Assembly (NCBI GenBank): GCA_014058105.1
Contig: JACGCM010001812.1
Span: forward strand, 1-64,000
Reading direction: 5' to 3'
DNA: 64,000 nt
Origin: Kingdonia uniflora
Lineage: Eukaryota > Streptophyta > Magnoliopsida > Ranunculales > Circaeasteraceae
Under the pieces are notes generated by a model. It was given only the letters and a program-made list of their open reading frames with translations, had not been told where the DNA came from and made no database searches. Position numbers and translations under genes: made by a program. Shown piece after piece: positions 36,701 to 47,749 of the stretch; positions within the stretch are counted from its first letter, which is position 1, and each line of letters starts with the position of its first letter.

Positions 36701-39700
36701 CTTCACTCTAAAGTCAATACTCTCGTTGGCCACTAAAATCCTGTCCAAAATTTGTTTACCAAGCACAAAAGCCCCTTGCTACTTAGAGATAATAGAACTA
36801 AGGACTTTCTTGATTCTACAAGCCAAGATTTTAGCGATAATCTTATACATGTTGCTCACTAGGCTAATGGGTCTAAAGTCTTCGATATTAAATGCCCCCT
36901 CGACCTTCGGAATCAACGCGACAAAAGTGTACTATTAGAGCAGTAATCCAAAAAACTATTCTCAAAAAAGTCTTTCATCACCTCCATAAGATCTACTTTA
37001 ACAATATTCCAACAACACAAGGCCATCGAGAAACTATCACGACCATGTGATTTATCTCCATCCATCCTTAGAAACACTTCCATAACCTCCTCTTCCTCAA
37101 AAGGAGCCTCCAAACAATTAGCTTCATCTGTTCAAATTCTATCAAAAGCAACTCCATCTAAAAGAGGCCTTAACTAACAATCTTTTGCATAAAAATTAGG
37201 TGTTATTATTTCCTTCCTTTAACCACTGGACTTGAGACTTTTCTCTCAACGATATTTCTTCCATTTTAAACACCTTAAAGAACTCCTTAATCAAGGTCAT
37301 GCTAGAAGGGTTCTAGTAGCTTCCATGTTATTCAACACACCATCATCTTCCTTCTTATCCAAAACATCAATCTCATCGAGTAAAACCCGTTTTTGTCTCT
37401 TTATATTACCGGTAACCTCTTTATATTATCGGTAACCTCTTTATTCCATTTCATAAGCTTAATTTTCAAAATCTTAAGTTTAAGCCTGAAAACTTTACCT
37501 CGTCTACCCTCTACCACGAAATCCCACCAATCCTTCACCTTCTCCTTGAAATCAGGACCTCTAATCACATGTTTTCTAATTTGAAAGGCTTGGGCAAAAC
37601 CTTTACTGAGCTACAATCCAAAATAACTGAAGAATGATCATAACAAGTTTTAGTAGCAACAACTTGGGATAGTTTAGGAAAAATATCTTCCTACTCTCCA
37701 TTCACCAAAAACCTCCCGAGACGACACAAACAGGGCTCTGGAACAAAAATTAACAAAAAGTTCCTCTAAATAAAATCACCAAAACTGCGCATACTAGATG
37801 TAACCCTTGTAGCAGAATTCTCCTCGTGCACAAATTTAATCACACTGAAATCACCCCAATACAGCAAGCATTTATCCCAAAAGAATCTTTCACTCCCTCT
37901 AGCTCATCCCATAAGTCATGCTTAAGGTTATCCTCATTACGCCCGTAGATACCAAAGTATGCAGCTATTAGCATAAAATTATTAGCTTTCCAAACTATGC
38001 AGATCTCCGCAAATCGTACTATTTGAATATCTACTGATCTTTCCATTTGAGTTGTGTTCCTTTAGATCTCCACAATCGAGTTCTCTACAGCCACTCAAGT
38101 TTGGTTCATGTACTTCTTGTGTTGTTTAGTGCTACAACTGAATATTAATTATTGTTTTCTGCATGTAATTAGTTGCAGTGTTGAGATTAAAATTTGTGAT
38201 GCAGTGATTAAAAATTTGCAATATCGCTAGCATTTAGTGTCAGCTACTTAGTAAGGCAATATGGTGTTATTATTTTGTGACATGAAATCCTTATTTCGAA
38301 TAGTATAGTTGAAACTTCAGTGGCTGAAATCCATGTTTACATAGAAAGATGATATAGGTAAGAAAGTTAGGGCTAGTTGGCTGGAGATAGGATGGAAATG
38401 GATATAAGTAGAAAGTGGTTTCTTTTCCATTGTTTGGTAAGCCCACCTCCTGCCTTGTTCAAACTTTTGCAAGAAACCAAATCCACAAAACAAAGAAATT
38501 GGTTCTCCGCTCGATACCCATTTGAAATTACAATTCCATCTAAAAACGCAGGGACTCGCCTCATTTTTAGGCTTAATGAGTTTCACCCCGTGAGTCAATT
38601 CCGTGGAATTCATCGAAGTACCAAAGCGAGAAAATGAAAACATTGGAAATGGAAATAAAAACTCAATTCAATAGAATCACTATTACAGGGAAGTTTGACT
38701 TCCCTAGAAATGAATTCCACCGTACCAAAAAGATCCTTACAACGATTAAAGGCTTTTAGAGTGAATTGATGCAGTACAGCCCTTGGCAGTAGATTTAAAG
38801 GAACAAGAACGTACCGAGTCGAGTTTCAGTTTGCCTTATTACTCTATAGTCTAAACCCTGAGGACAGAGTGTTCAAAGATCATATTCTAGCTAGTAAAAA
38901 GCTCCCAACTGCAGCTCAAGCATATTCTCAACTCAAGGGAAGTCTATTATGAATCCAATTAGTCTACATGTGACTTACTATGACCCTTTTGTTTCTTTTT
39001 CAAGTAGTCGTGGTAGATTTCATGGTACATGTGGAGGCCATAGTACTTATCGTGGTACTTGTGGAGGTTGTAATGGACGTGATTATAGTATCAGAGGTAA
39101 TGGAAACATGAAATGTACACATTTGGTGGCTTTGGGCGTACAGAACCCTATTTCTATGTTCACATGGGAGGATTTCAATCCGCAACTTGGCCAACTTTTT
39201 TGTGGTTGAATAATGCGACTCCAACTTTTTCGGCGACTATGGTGCATACATGTCCTGTACTTAAGAAGGGTGATCGAACAAGACTCTTTCTTTATCATCT
39301 GGCTAATTAGTTCAAAATTTTCTTTTTAATCTCATATATATAAGTCAACTCACCAAATAATCAAATTATCCCATCTTACTTACTCGAGTGTATGTTTCAA
39401 GATTTCGGGAGGAGAATCACGATGTTTGATTCAGTGTATGAGAGAAAGGGCCTTTTTTTATCAGGATCTTGGTGAATATGCTTCATGAGCTTTGGGGTGC
39501 CACAGTTCAATGACATTATCGTTTAGAGCATCCAAATTAAAATAAATTCCGTCCAATTATTCAAATTTCAGTCAAGTATCATAATTATAATGCGAAGCTT
39601 GTCACTTAGGTTAGTATCACCATAGATCATATAGCACTAAGGTTGGAAGTCGTAGCTGACAGCCATTGATTTAATCCAGACAGATATCAAGGGATCACAA

Positions 39701-42700
39701 AAATAAGGAGTATTTCTAGATTTCTTTAGATTTATTTTTCAATATTGGTCATGGATGGCGTAGTTATTTCATATGAAGGATTATTCTAAATAGCACAAAA
39801 TTATTTACGTAAAGTATTTAGTGAAAGCCCTCGCAAACAAAATTAAAACTAAACTAAACTCGCTTTTAATTCATTTCTCTCTCAACTGCATAAAATAAAG
39901 GTCAAAAAGACCTCAAGTTTATGAGTTTTACCCCAAACTTTACATATCTTTATAAGGCAAAGCTTTACTCGCACTTAAACCAACCTACCGAAATACTAAG
40001 CTTAGGCTCCGAAAGAGGCCTAACACAAATAGAAACCCTAATTCTAATTTAATTAGGAAACTAATTCCTATTAATCAAGCAATTAAATAAATAGCAATAA
40101 TTAAAGAAGGAATTACCCTATGAGGATTGAAGCGGCCTAAAATTTACATTCACTACCCTGACATTCCAAAAATAACTAGTAGACCTTAATTTTAAACTTA
40201 ACTTACTTTTGATACACTACTAAATCTAATTACCAAGTTTGCCCTTTTATTTAGATTGGCAACCGGGAAGAATCGTGGCTTTCAAACAAACACAAAATTC
40301 TTTTCGTGGAGGTAACTCATCTACAAAAGCAGAAAACCTTAATCTCCTTCCTAGAGTTTGAATCAAAGTCTCTCTCTTCTTCTCCTCTTTGTCATCTCTC
40401 TCTCTAGCCTCCTAAAGGAACTTAAAACTCATGTGTCCCACCTTTCTCTCTCGAAAATAAAAAAATCTGAACTATCTTAACTTCACCACCTCCCCTAGCA
40501 ATATTCAAACCATTTGAAAAAAATCCAACTTTGATAGTTTGTATGTTTGATCTCATGGTTCTCATCAAACTTCCCGAAAAAACAACAATAGTATAGTAAC
40601 ACACACACAGAGTACAACTCGAATTTTGTTTTCTTATAATTTTTCAATCACACCAAATCAAGGACAGTGTGTGGAAGTAGGCTTGGGAATTTCTCTGTTT
40701 TTTAAGGAGTAAATTAAAAGAAGCTTCTCTTTGAGTTTTTTTTTAACCAGATACTATACATTCCGGTTGCTAATTTGTTCAAAGATGGGTAAATTTAGTA
40801 TTTTGAAATATTAAGGTATCAAATGTAAACAATGTTTAGAACTAGGGACTAGTCGTAATTTTTGGAACTTTAAGGTACTAAATGTAATTTTCAGATCACT
40901 TTAAGCATTGTAGAGTAATTCCTTCATAATTAAAATAGGACGTGGACGCACGACGTAGGAAACGTCCTAAGCATGGTCGTGGGTACGACCACGTAACCCA
41001 TCAACTATCTATACCTTTTACAATGAAATCACAAGCGATCAAACATCTAAAAAAAAGTTACTGGTCTTTGTAATAAGCCAAAAGTGAATTATAAAGTTGG
41101 GGAGTAGATAGTAACCTGCATGTATCCTTCATTTTCTTCCCCAAGACCAAGACCTCCAACAAGAACAGGATGGTGGGGGTCAAAATATTCAACCATCTCA
41201 AAAGGAACATCGTGGATCTCCAACCTTAGGTATGTGCCTGTTCTGAACCCTTCCAACTCAAATCGAGTTGCTTCATCAAGATCGTTGAGTTCGGCTATAT
41301 TCATCTGCTTCCGAAGTTCAATCTCCTCCTTCAACTGCAACACCAATTTTACATTACTAAAGCGCCTTACAAAAAAATTTATGTTCATAAACAAAAATTT
41401 GCAAAACATCAAGTTTACCTTGTCAAAGTATCCACTTTCATTGGCCTGATCCCTATGGAACTTAGTCCCTTTGCTTTTTCCAGTTTCCTCGTCCGGTGAA
41501 TCAGATTCTTCATGTTGAGTATCAAACTTTGCACGAAGTGCGAGTTTTTTAAGCCTTCGAGCCTCGTCTCCTTTTCTATTTATATCTGTATCTGTACCAG
41601 CATCATCCATTTGATGGCTCTCATACTTCTCTCCTGTTTCTAGATCTTCAAATTCACCATAGACTGAGTCGTCTTCTCCGGTAACATCTGAGGTTTGACC
41701 TCTGAGAGCAGCCTTTGACCAATCTCCGGTAACAAAATGATCACGAATGCTTTCAACAAGGTCTTCGCTTTTCCAGTTCTTTTGCTTAACGGAAATTGTT
41801 AATTTAGAACATTCCTCATCATTGACATTAATATCATCTGCTCCATCACTGGATTTCTGATCAACATCAAGGAACAATAATACAAGTAAGATAAAGTCAA
41901 CTTTTACAAAAAGCAAAAGTACTTTATACAAGTAGATGAGACTGACCTTGTTAATTTCTCCTTTCGGCTGGAAAAATTTCTCGCCGTCACTTTCTTCATC
42001 CTCGCTACAATGAGCTTCATCAGTAGAACTTGTTGAATTTGACACAGATTTTCCATACACAAGCTGCATGAGGTTGGTATTTTGTCCCGAGAGAGTTCTT
42101 TCTACTAAGGATTCTTTCCATTTGGAAACATTTTCAATCTCATCTTCTGTGAAGGCAATGAAAAATGGTCAGAAGAATATAATGTCAAAAAAGAAAAAGA
42201 GCCCAATATTTTTGTGTTTAGTGCTAGATAGAAATATGAAATAACAGCCACTAACATTTCTTCTCTATTTGAGCATTATGATATCTTCTAAACAATTTCT
42301 GGCTTTCAGTTATTTCCTTTATAGATTCTGATATTAAACTGTTTACTGAAATTATATACCTGGTTCTAAATTATGGAATGAATGCAGATGCCCATACATG
42401 AACACTACAACATAAAACAGATTTTCAATAAAGCGGAAAAAAAACTACCTTCGATTTTAGGGTCATCTTCATCCTCCTCTGAGAAGTTCGAAGACGCGGA
42501 TGAATGGCTATCTTCATCATCTTTGCCAGAACTCTATTATAAAATGAGAATGGGACTTGGGTTATTCTTGTAAGGCACAACAAAGATAAACAACAAGGAA
42601 TAGCAGAAAGTACATGAATAAATAAAAATGACATTGATCAACTTAATAAGCCATATGCTCAGCAAATAAGGTAAAACAGATTCATTTTTACAGCGTAACT

Positions 42701-45700
42701 GACAGTAATAAAAAATTAAACTTCTACAATAAGAGTGGTGCAAATAATGCAGGTTAACTTTAGTACTTACCTTAAAATCACTGTTATCAATATCGGTACC
42801 ACACATGGCTCTTCTCCTTACCCTTCCATTGTGGAATTCGACTTGTTCTTTTGAATCAGATCTTAAATGAGGTAGATGCTCGTCGTCCTCACTTTCACCA
42901 TCGGAACCATCGCCTGTACTCCTAACAATTTCATTAGCTTTTTCTTGATCCGAAGATTCTGATTCTTCCAGATCCTCCTCGCCAATTTCCTTATCAGATT
43001 CATCAGTTTCACTTTCTTCCACAGAATTATCTTGATCAGAAAGTTTTAAATCTTCTATTTCGCTCTCCAGAAGAGCACCATTTGTATTATGTGATCTGGG
43101 AGGCTTTCTACTGAAAAGATTAATTGAACTTTGCTCTAACTTTTCATTAATTGAATATTTTACCTCCTGAAGGGATTTCACCATTTTCTCACCTTTATCG
43201 ACAATTCCACCTGATAACACATGAAGGCAAGCATGATAAGTGATAACACAATCAAATTCGAGAAGGTAAAAACATACATTAACAAGAAAAATAATTTATA
43301 GACAGCATTTCCAAACAAAAATGTGGTGATTCTATTCTAATTCAATTAATGGAGAGAGAAGTCTACTAAATAATCCTAGAAAATGTGGTGATTCTATTCT
43401 AATATTAGTATGAAAATATCAACTAGAGAAAGGATCCCAGTATTTCCAAACGATCCAAGGTTGGCAAGATGATCAAAATTTTGATCAGGGAGAAAGAATC
43501 TTGATCAAAATATACATCAAACAATCCTTACCTTTTCCAGATATTTCCCCATTTTCATTGTCAACTTTTGAGTACTGCACAAGGTTATCATTAATATTGA
43601 TATAGACAGCATCCTTGTCGTAGATGAGATCTCCTAGACCCGACATGGGTGCATAAAAAAGTTTTTCCTTGTCACGCAGTCCCTTCTTTTTGGCTGCCGA
43701 TGGTACAGGACAAGGATCAGCTAAGTTTGTCAACCCAGCTAAATTGTAATCACCTATGCCAGCAATGTGAACCTGGCACAGAAATTGTCAGTACATTGAA
43801 ATTGGAAGAAGAAGAAAAAAAATGGAAGAGTGCATCTTCGGTGTAAGAAAGAGAGAAGTAGGTTACACGTTACAGGGGCTGTTAATGCTATAGCATAAAT
43901 CAGTAAAGCTAAATAGCAGGATTCGAATGACACACTACTGGCTTGAGTCAACCAAATTACTGTTTCCGGTCTTATCACAAACATCTCGAAGAAGCCTCCA
44001 CTTAAAGAGTATTTTAGTGCATTTTCTTCAAGGGTAATTAAAGGAGGATTTTTTTTCTTCTCTGCCCTAATTACCCCTATAAACTACAAAAAATCCAATC
44101 TTTGACTAGACCATTATGGCACCAAATCATCTAACTCGTCCTTTTTAACTCAACTAGATGCAACTACCAAGCAAAAAAAATCCATTACCCAGTTTAAAGA
44201 TATAGAGAACTTCACTAATTATATTGTTTGAATACCAATGACTCAGGGAACTTGTTATTACAACCTTCGTTGCCAAGTACGACACTAGTTTAGAATGGAA
44301 TCTAGCTAGGGGACTCTGATGCCAAGCTTTTTTACCGCCAGTAGGCTATTATTTAAGAAAATAGCGACTATTGAAACCCTCTTGCAGCTTGTTATAAGAA
44401 AAGGGCAAAGGGCAAAGGGCAAAGGGCAAAGGGCAAAGGGCAAAGGGATTACAGATGTGTACCTTAGTGCTTTTTTTCATATTACAACCTCGCAAATATC
44501 CATAGAGCGTGACATTCCTGTCGCATTTTTTGTTCGTGTGCGATCTTTCTGGAGGAGTAACATCTTCAAAACGGTCAACCATAACATAAGGATGTGAAGC
44601 GCGCCAAGACAAAGGATGGAATTTCATAACTGAAATAAATCTTGCAAGATTATGCACTTCACGTGGATGATACCTGTTATTTGGTAGACCAGTAACAACC
44701 CATTAGACAGAAATGCAACGACGAAACATTGTCCATAAATACAAGGCGTATGCACTTACTTCCCATTCTCAAGACCAGATAAATAAAACAGCTTAGCTCC
44801 ATCGTAAATTTCGGTCCAAAAACGATGCTTAAGACGTTGCTTAGTTTTTCGTATTTTTTTAGCATCCGGGCCTTCAATATGTGTAAGAACTCCCATAACC
44901 TTTGGGAAACCATGAACCTGCAAAATATTAAGGAACTCGAAGGTTTCCTGCATATCCAACAAACCCCATTCAGCAATAATTAGGGACCTCTAGCGCTACC
45001 ATTTTAGCATTAAATATACTACTAGCTATCTCATAAACCGGAAATATTAAGAAAAGTTCGCAGATCATTAACCAAGATAGAATGCCAACAAAATTTGAAG
45101 TAATTTTTCCTTTGACAAATCGAAGCGGTATATGACATTAACAGTCTGATCTTAAATATCAGCTCAAGAAAAATACAGGGTCTAAACTTAATAAGGACAC
45201 TACTAATGCAATTCAAACCAAAATGCTAAAACCAAAACATGTCCACTGCAGTAAACAAAACTCTGAAAGGATGTACAACGCAACTAACCATTTCAAACCC
45301 GAAACTTCCGTCGATAAGTAGCAAAGCTACATCAGCAAACTTTGCAGCATCAATCATGCCATTGATATCGTTTGGGCACTCAACAAACTGTAACCTTCGT
45401 TGCTTACCTGGTGTGAGTATTCAAACAATTATATAAAATTAACTTCCGTAATCTAGTAAATAAGAATATATCGCACAGACACGCTAAATAATGTCTACAG
45501 GCAAAGTAGCAGGCCAACATGCAAAACAAAACCTCAAATTTTCCGCAAAAAAGTAACACTAACTTTTATAGTGTTATGGGATATTTAGCTGGTCCATTAC
45601 AAATCGCCTATCATGAAACACAAAATTAAGTTACTTACCTGAAACTATAGTAATTGGACCTCGAACTTCAGGCAAACTTTGTTTGGTGTAATGCTTTACA

Positions 45701-46151
45701 AGACACTTTATCAAAAGCGATTTCCCGACCTAAAACAAATCATATCACCATAAGAACTCTTCCTAAAGTATTTAATTTCATGAACCAGAACTAAGCTCAC
45801 GTAAAAATGTTACCTTGGGAGGCCCCTGCACTACAATGACATACGGTGCTGGTTCTCCAATAGAGCGATCAATCGTCGGTATATGAAGTTTACGTTGTTC
45901 TATTTCCGTCGACCGTGATTGTAATCTCTTCGCCTTCCTTGTCGAATTAAAAGCAAACGCCTATAAACAAACAAACAAGTTTAGCTATGCTACTACTCCA
46001 CCTTTTTCATATAAATATAAAATCGTAAAAAACAAACCTTTGGGTTTTTATTATTTTTGGCGCCATCGGAGGGTTTCTTCTTTTTCCTAGCAGATGGGCC
46101 AGCTTGGCGAGTTCTATGAGACTTGTGGGGTTGCTCGGAAATTTCCACCAT
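21747..46151 (-). CDS. BMS1: Ribosome biogenesis GTPase BMS1, 17 exons
   Basis: Exons (minus): 46151-46038, 45960-45814, 45729-45639, 45407-45289, 44947-44760, 44673-44463, 43772-43532, 43210-42771, 42533-42449, 42146-41947, 41856-41419, 41334-41116, 33953-33714, 31589-31380, 23532-23257, 23157-22957, 21914-21747. All junctions are GT..AG and phases match; total 3,588 nt, 1,195 residues, close to plant BMS1. BMS1 is the nucleolar GTPase that brings Rcl1 to the U3/SSU processome for 18S rRNA processing. Visible parts: basic N-terminus '[16 protein letters not shown]'; P-loop G84-PPKVGKS91 split by intron 2; 'ECPNDING' and 'THIEGPD' switch regions; AARP2CN region about 230-320; acidic linker about 370-760; C-terminal DUF663/RIBIOP_C about 800-1110 with '[11 protein letters not shown]', '[12 protein letters not shown]' and '[18 protein letters not shown]'; Lys/Arg-rich tail. 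Introns 12 (7,162 bp) and 14 (7,847 bp) are enlarged by retroelements. Confidence 0.93.
21971..22176. repeat. 102-bp tandem duplication in BMS1 intron 16
   Basis: Two adjacent copies (from 21971 and from 22073) differ at only a few positions. Both contain 'ACATAGATTAACTTTC', 'CCCCAATCGACATCCAGG' and 'AACCTATAGGTAAAGTTAAC'. A recent local duplication, with no coding content. Confidence 0.85.
23933..23948 (+). repeat. Target-site duplication, left copy (LINE-B)
   Basis: AATCGATGTATGTCTC occurs here and again, identically, at 31138-31153, flanking the LINE-B insertion in BMS1 intron 14. Confidence 0.88.
24603..26915 (+). pseudogene. LINE-B ORF1 remnant (gag-like)
   Basis: Open pieces at 24603-25055, 24814-25410, 25618-25818, 26023-26280 and 26289-26915 lie in shifting frames. 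The recognisable part is the DUF4283-like segment of plant LINE ORF1, with '[25 protein letters not shown]' split across codons near 25710-25785. It is preceded by a basic region ('[16 protein letters not shown]') and followed by a Ser/Gly-rich tail. I do not see an intact zinc knuckle. It would have been the RNA-binding protein of the element. Many stops and frameshifts; not functional. Confidence 0.6.
26905..30400 (+). pseudogene. LINE-B ORF2 remnant: endonuclease - reverse transcriptase - zf-RVT
   Basis: Endonuclease pieces occur at about 26905-27440 ('[10 protein letters not shown]', '[18 protein letters not shown]', '[11 protein letters not shown]'). Reverse transcriptase follows: linker '[17 protein letters not shown]' (27756-27800), '[12 protein letters not shown]' (28220-28255), '[16 protein letters not shown]', catalytic FADD near 28740, and '[13 protein letters not shown]' (28938-28976). 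The thumb and C-terminal region runs through '[30 protein letters not shown]' (29211-29300). The zf-RVT zone (29.4-30.1 kb) is scrambled by a tandem duplication. The end reads '[19 protein letters not shown]' (30209-30255) with no RNase H domain after it. Stops and shifts occur throughout, so it is non-coding today. Confidence 0.8.
29722..29937 (+). repeat. Tandem duplication (about 110 bp) in LINE-B ORF2
   Basis: Two copies beginning with 'GTGAAGACATTC' (29720 and 29836) each run through 'ACACCCCATGATACTCC' to 'TAAGCTGCCTTCTAAGGTGC'. The translated repeat units are near identical, so the duplication happened late, inside the zf-RVT region. Confidence 0.8.
30487..31070 (-). repeat. LTR-like insertion with a TTCGAA tandem array inside LINE-B 3' region
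   Basis: This block interrupts the LINE 3' UTR. Read on the minus strand it resembles a solo LTR: a TATA box in 'CCCTATAAAAGGGG' (about 30685-30700), an R/U5-like segment, and an end in TTTACA (30487). No convincing TG start or 5-bp duplication is visible on the other side. Positions 30771-31020 hold about ten exact TTCGAA palindromes in units of about 21-22 bp of the form 'GTGTATTCGAATAGAAAA'. The palindromic repeat opens reading frames on both strands that look like proteins ('VYSNRK', 'LFEYTL') but are artefacts. Confidence 0.5.
31138..31153 (+). repeat. Target-site duplication, right copy (LINE-B)
   Basis: A perfect match to 23933-23948, immediately after the A-rich tail of LINE-B. Confidence 0.88.
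31590..33713. other. BMS1 intron 13, nothing recognised
   Basis: 2,124 bp of AT-rich intron between exons 13 and 14. A minus-strand open stretch at 32837-33088 (83 residues, hydrophobic) has no motif that I know and is probably chance. No mobile-element domain or clear repeat was found by eye. Confidence 0.5.
34570..38060 (-). mobile_element. LINE-C: 5'-truncated LINE in BMS1 intron 12 (same strand as the gene)
   Basis: A minus-strand LINE fragment, about 3.5 kb, whose 3' end (lower coordinate) has 'TCATCAATAAAATT' followed by an A-run (TTTTTTTA on the plus strand near 34575). The same 3' signature ends LINE-B. Shared protein segments ('[25 protein letters not shown]', '[15 protein letters not shown]', '[15 protein letters not shown]') place it in the LINE-B family. 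The 5' end stops inside the endonuclease near 38.05 kb. I did not find its target-site duplication. Confidence 0.8.
34725..38046 (-). pseudogene. LINE-C ORF2 remnant
   Basis: Minus-strand order: partial endonuclease (38046-37840, '[22 protein letters not shown]'); linker '[23 protein letters not shown]' (37113-37020); reverse transcriptase with '[12 protein letters not shown]'-like remnants near 36.86 kb and 36547-36251 '[20 protein letters not shown]', where the catalytic box reads LADD instead of FADD; 'YLGLPLG' (about 36150); thumb region 36101-35805; and a C-terminal end at 34940-34725. A tandem duplication of about 48 bp sits at 35076-35170. Multiple stops and frameshifts; inactive. Confidence 0.75.
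38750..39310 (+). pseudogene. Ty1/copia-type gag fragment in BMS1 intron 12
   Basis: Plus-strand codons read '[39 protein letters not shown]', the end of a retrotransposon gag core. A Gly/Arg-rich run follows (about 39005-39100) and then a decayed knuckle '[13 protein letters not shown]'-like, seen in alternating frames at 39113-39170. No LTR or pol is attached. It is a short fragment with several frame changes. Assignment to copia rather than another gag family is by resemblance only. Confidence 0.5.
39311..41115. other. Remainder of BMS1 intron 12
   Basis: AT-rich intron sequence. The stretch at 39.83-40.15 kb has an LTR-like look (TATA-like 'CTTTATAAGG' context, AAACCCTAATTCTAATTT runs) but no verifiable ends. 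A palindrome occurs at 40976-41000 (GTCGTGGGTACGACCAC). No coding region is supported. Confidence 0.4.
44403..44447. repeat. (GGGCAAA)6 minisatellite beside the BMS1 exon 6 donor
   Basis: Six exact 7-bp units plus GGG. It begins 14 bp into intron 6 (donor at 44462-44461). On the transcript strand it is CCCTTTG repeated, a C/T-rich tract. Confidence 0.9.
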
Positions 46152-46385
46152 TTTTACTGCTACAACTCTGAAATTTTTCACAGTTATAAGATTTCAATTA
46201 AAAAAGGGGAAACATCAATTTGATAAAAATCCAATCTCATAAACGCTAAAATTAAGTTTTCCCTAAACAAATTGGGCATGATTTCAATGCAAATTAAACG
46301 AAATCTCTGGATAGCACAACTGATTAGACTTCGAAACTTATGATGGGTGTGAGAGAGAGTACTTACTTGTGAGAGTCTCACCTGT

Positions 46386-46403
46386 AGAGAGAGAGAGAGA
46401 GAG
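46386..46403. repeat. (GA)9 microsatellite in the BMS1 5' region
   Basis: An uninterrupted GA run (CT on the transcript strand) about 235 bp upstream of the BMS1 start codon. It is a frequent feature of plant core promoters and 5' UTRs. Confidence 0.7.
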
Positions 46404-46439
46404 GGAGAAAAAAAATTGGCGCAAAACTAACTCTCCTTT

Positions 46440-47720
46440 GGGCCGTTTGATGGGATGGAAAAGGTTTTTCTAGGGTTTGGGTTGTGAGAATCTCCCAAAG
46501 TAATACGGTGAGAATCAACCTACAGAATCTCCTCAAGTACCTCACTCGGTTTTTAAGGTGGGACCTAGGATTTTTGCAATCCAAGAATACATCACTCACT
46601 TGGTTTTCATCCTCAAAAAGTAAAGTTCAGCCTTTGTGTTCCGATCGCGCCATTGTTGAGAGTATGTTACTTTTTTAATCGGGTGCCTAAGATTTGGGCG
46701 CCCAATTGCTTTTTCATAAAAATAAATCAAACCGGGCGCTTAAGATTTGGGTGCCCAATTGGTTTTTTCAAAAAAAAATAAACAAACAAATCAGTCGAGC
46801 ATCTCTTAAAGTACCTCATTCACTTAGTAGTAAAGAAAAGAAGAAAAATAAAATTATGTGAGTGAGGTCCAATCCATCCAACTGTACCTCTGTTGGTTTT
46901 TCAAAAAATAAATATTTTAAATAAGAAAGAGACCCACGAGATTAAAAAATAAATTAAAGTTTGGTGAATTTGTCCACATGTCGTTTTGTGTTGTTTTCCG
47001 ACCTCAAAAAGCAAGATTCAGCCTTTGAAAGCATAGCTCAACCTTACTTTTTGATGATGAAAACCAAATGAGGTATTGTTGGATGGCAAAAATCATATGT
47101 GGCACCTCAAAAACCAAATAAGTACATCACTTAGTTGGGTGAAGAAAACCAAAATCCAACTAAGAGAGGTCAAATTTTATCCAATAGTACCTCAGTTGAT
47201 TTTTTTTAACAGGTGCCTAAATGTTCGCCGCCCGTTTCATTTTATTTTTTTAAAATAATTCACCAGACTCATATAACTGTTAGGAGCCCAAATCTTAGGC
47301 GCCCGATTTGAATTTTTTTTATAAAAAATACAATTGGACGCCCGATTAGAAAATAAGCAGACGCCCAACATTTGGTTGCCCGATCGGGACGTAAAAAAAC
47401 AAGGTTACACCTTGGAAAACAAGGCTCAATCTTACTTTTTAAGGAGAAAAACCAAGCGAGTGAGATAATGTTGGAGAACGAAAATCCTACGTGACACCTC
47501 CAAAACCAAGTAAGTGAGGTACTTTAGGAGATGTTTTTAGTAACCTGATAAAATTATTATTTTTTTCCAAAATAAATTAAACGGGCGCCCAACATTTAGG
47601 CGTCTGTTAAAAACTAATTGAGGTACTTTTGGATAAAATCGGACCTCCAGTTGAATTTTGAGTTTTTTTTCACCCAATTGAGTGAGGTACTTTAGGAAAT
47701 GCTCTTATAAACTTGGTTTT
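46440..47720. repeat. Foldback / MITE-like repeat cluster upstream of BMS1
   Basis: The motif AAGTACCTCA(C/T)TC occurs forward at about 46535 and 46808 and inverted at about 47512 and 47681. The motif GGGTGCCTAAGATTTGGGC occurs forward at 46681 and 46734 and inverted at 47285, with a variant near 47580. The ends read 'ATCTCCTCAAGTACC' and 'GGTACTTTAGGAAATGCTC', similar to the 'gagcatctcc' ends of common plant MITEs. It could be two nested copies or one large foldback. No coding capacity. Confidence 0.6.
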
Positions 47721-47749
47721 AAGATTTAAGCGTAGATGGGCTTGGTTTG

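Noticed and set aside
35553..37584. Several plus-strand frames in intron 12
   Set aside because: They are reverse-strand shadows of the LINE-C reverse transcriptase region.
38317..38730. A possible MITE with 'TTTCCATTGTTTGGTAAGC'-like end in intron 12
   Set aside because: The look is MITE-like but I could not find matching inverted ends or a target duplication.
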